From CAVTQZ01 sp963737015 (GTDB lineage: Bacteria; Actinomycetota; Acidimicrobiia; Acidimicrobiales; UBA8190): a stretch of 64,000 bases of DNA. The notes under the pieces are model-generated. The model was not told the DNA's origin and ran no database searches. It saw only the letters and a list, made by a program, of their open reading frames with translations. The stretch is from assembly GCA_963737015.1 (NCBI GenBank), contig CAVTQZ010000001.1, positions 744,001-808,000 of the forward strand. Direction: 5' to 3'. Position 1 is the stretch's first letter; each line of letters starts with the position of its first letter. The translations under genes and the position numbers were made by a program. This document shows positions 63,095-64,000 of the stretch, in pieces.

Positions 63095-64000
63095 GCGTTA
63101 CAGCACCAGCCGGTTTCGCGGCGACCGGTGTCGCCTGCGGAATAAAGCAGTCCGGGGACCTGGACCTCGCTTTGTTGGCGACTTCCGACAGGAAGGCTGT
63201 TCCGGCAGCGGCGGTCTTCACGACGAACAAGGCGACCGCGGCTCCGGTCGTCGTGAGCCGAGATCACCTCCTCTCCACACGTGGCAGGGCGGCGGCGGTC
63301 GTGGTGTCGAGCGGAAACGCGAACGCGGCGACCGGTTCGGCGGGCGAGACGGACGCTGAAAGCATCTGTGGATTGGTCGGCGCCGGTCTCGGCGTGGCGC
63401 CTGGAGAGGTGCTCATCTGCCAGACAGGTCTCATCGGGATCCCGTTGCCTATGCCGAAGATCGAGGGAGGTATCGGAGCCCTCGTCGCCTCCCTCGGGAC
63501 AGGGCCAGAAGCAGCCGGCCTCGCAGCCTCCGCGATGATGACCACCGACACCTTCCGCAAGGAGGTCGTGGTCGAAGCCCAGGGCTACCGAATAGGCGCA
63601 ATGGCGAAGGGTGCGGCGATGCTCGCGCCGGATCTCGCAACGATGCTCGCAGTGCTGACCACCGATGCGCGCTGTGAACCGGCGGAGCTCGCCGCTGCCT
63701 TGAGAGACGCCGTGGAGCGCACTTTCAACCGGATGACTCTCGACGGGTGCACCTCGACCAACGACACGGTCGTTGCTCTCGCCAGTGGCAGAAGTGGTGT
63801 CGGGCCCTCCGAGAAGGAACTGGGCGTGGCTCTCGAGGAGGCCTGCGGATCGCTCGCTGCGATGATGGCAGCAGACGCCGAAGGAGGCACGAAGGTGGCG
63901 AGGATCACGGTGCGGGGAGCAGTCTCCGAAGAAGACGCCCACCTCGCTGCCCGACGGGTGGCGGAGTCGTCACTCGTCAAGTGCTCTCTGAACGGAGAGG
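63091..64000 (+). CDS. argJ: Bifunctional glutamate N-acetyltransferase / ornithine acetyltransferase, 3' partial
   Basis: Transfers the acetyl group between ornithine and glutamate in the cyclic arginine pathway. GTG 63091 (SVTAPAGFAATGVACGIKQSG) overlaps the argC stop. Visible motifs are FTTNKATAAPVVVSRDHL, SSGNANAATG, QTGLIGIPLPM, and the autocleavage region KGAAMLAPDLATMLAVLTTDA, where the Ala-Thr bond is cut and the Thr becomes the nucleophile. The frame stays open to the window end, about 303 codons of an expected ~390-400. Confidence 0.95.
   Translation, partial: MSVTAPAGFAATGVACGIKQSGDLDLALLATSDRKAVPAAAVFTTNKATAAPVVVSRDHLLSTRGRAAAVVVSSGNANAATGSAGETDAESICGLVGAGLGVAPGEVLICQTGLIGIPLPMPKIEGGIGALVASLGTGPEAAGLAASAMMTTDTFRKEVVVEAQGYRIGAMAKGAAMLAPDLATMLAVLTTDARCEPAELAAALRDAVERTFNRMTLDGCTSTNDTVVALASGRSGVGPSEKELGVALEEACGSLAAMMAADAEGGTKVARITVRGAVSEEDAHLAARRVAESSLVKCSLNGE

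Overview
The window is about 64 kb of high-GC DNA, almost fully coding, with short intergenic gaps and no mobile element, CRISPR array, rRNA or tRNA that I could recognise. Several genes point to Actinomycetota: a bacterial proteasome activator with a C-terminal GTYL tail (4233-4766), an actinobacterial integration host factor (36549-36869), a PriA without helicase motifs, a DUF1844-like protein beside infC, and many leaderless-looking promoters. The gene order prepilin peptidase-aroC-aroK-aroB-aroQ-M24 peptidase-efp-nusB-pyr operon-mihF-gmk-rpoZ-coaBC-metK-priA-def-fmt suggests an Acidimicrobiia-like lineage; that is inference.

Layout. 1-8637: the end of an RluD-type pseudouridine synthase, a sigma-70 factor, a histidine phosphatase, an Rrf2 regulator, a phosphodiesterase-type hydrolase, the proteasome activator and dnaE. 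8782-16428: uncharacterised proteins, a YyaL/DUF255 protein, an SDR, tyrS, a 39-residue membrane peptide, a lipoprotein and a flavin reductase. 16457-20089 (minus strand): an operon of ATP-grasp enzyme, CCAEP-tail radical SAM protein and cysteine-rich protein, divergent from an Nfu-like Fe-S protein. 20817-26160: prepilin peptidase and the shikimate block. 26180-36472: efp, nusB and the complete pyrimidine set pyrR-B-C-carA-carB-D-F. 36549-45391: mihF, gmk, rpoZ, coaBC, metK, priA, def, fmt, rpe, hisG. 45421-52163: cold-shock-like protein, infC-rpmI-rplT, a TrmH-type methyltransferase, pheS-pheT. 52209-60428: cupin, CtaG, a small unknown, a Baeyer-Villiger-type monooxygenase, a FAH-family hydrolase and a phenylalanine/tyrosine catabolic set (phhA, hgmA, hpd) with an Lrp/AsnC regulator. 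60425-64000: a membrane glycosyltransferase and the start of the arginine operon (argC-argJ) behind tandem ArgR boxes.

Two themes recur. First, four-base NTGA stop-start overlaps are very common and use all four first bases; two genes (gmk and the TrmH-type methyltransferase) apparently start with CTG, and infC apparently starts with ATC. Second, at least eight single-base frame disruptions interrupt otherwise intact conserved genes (dnaE twice, priA twice, nusB, hgmA, the Lrp regulator, the radical SAM gene). Because several are essential, I read these as sequencing or assembly indels and annotate each gene as one CDS.

The most interesting points are the CCAEP-tail radical SAM/ATP-grasp operon, the pyrR leader (a PyrR-binding-type hairpin, then a Shine-Dalgarno sequence, then a perfect terminator hairpin inside the first codons of pyrR), the ATC start of infC and the argC operator-promoter.
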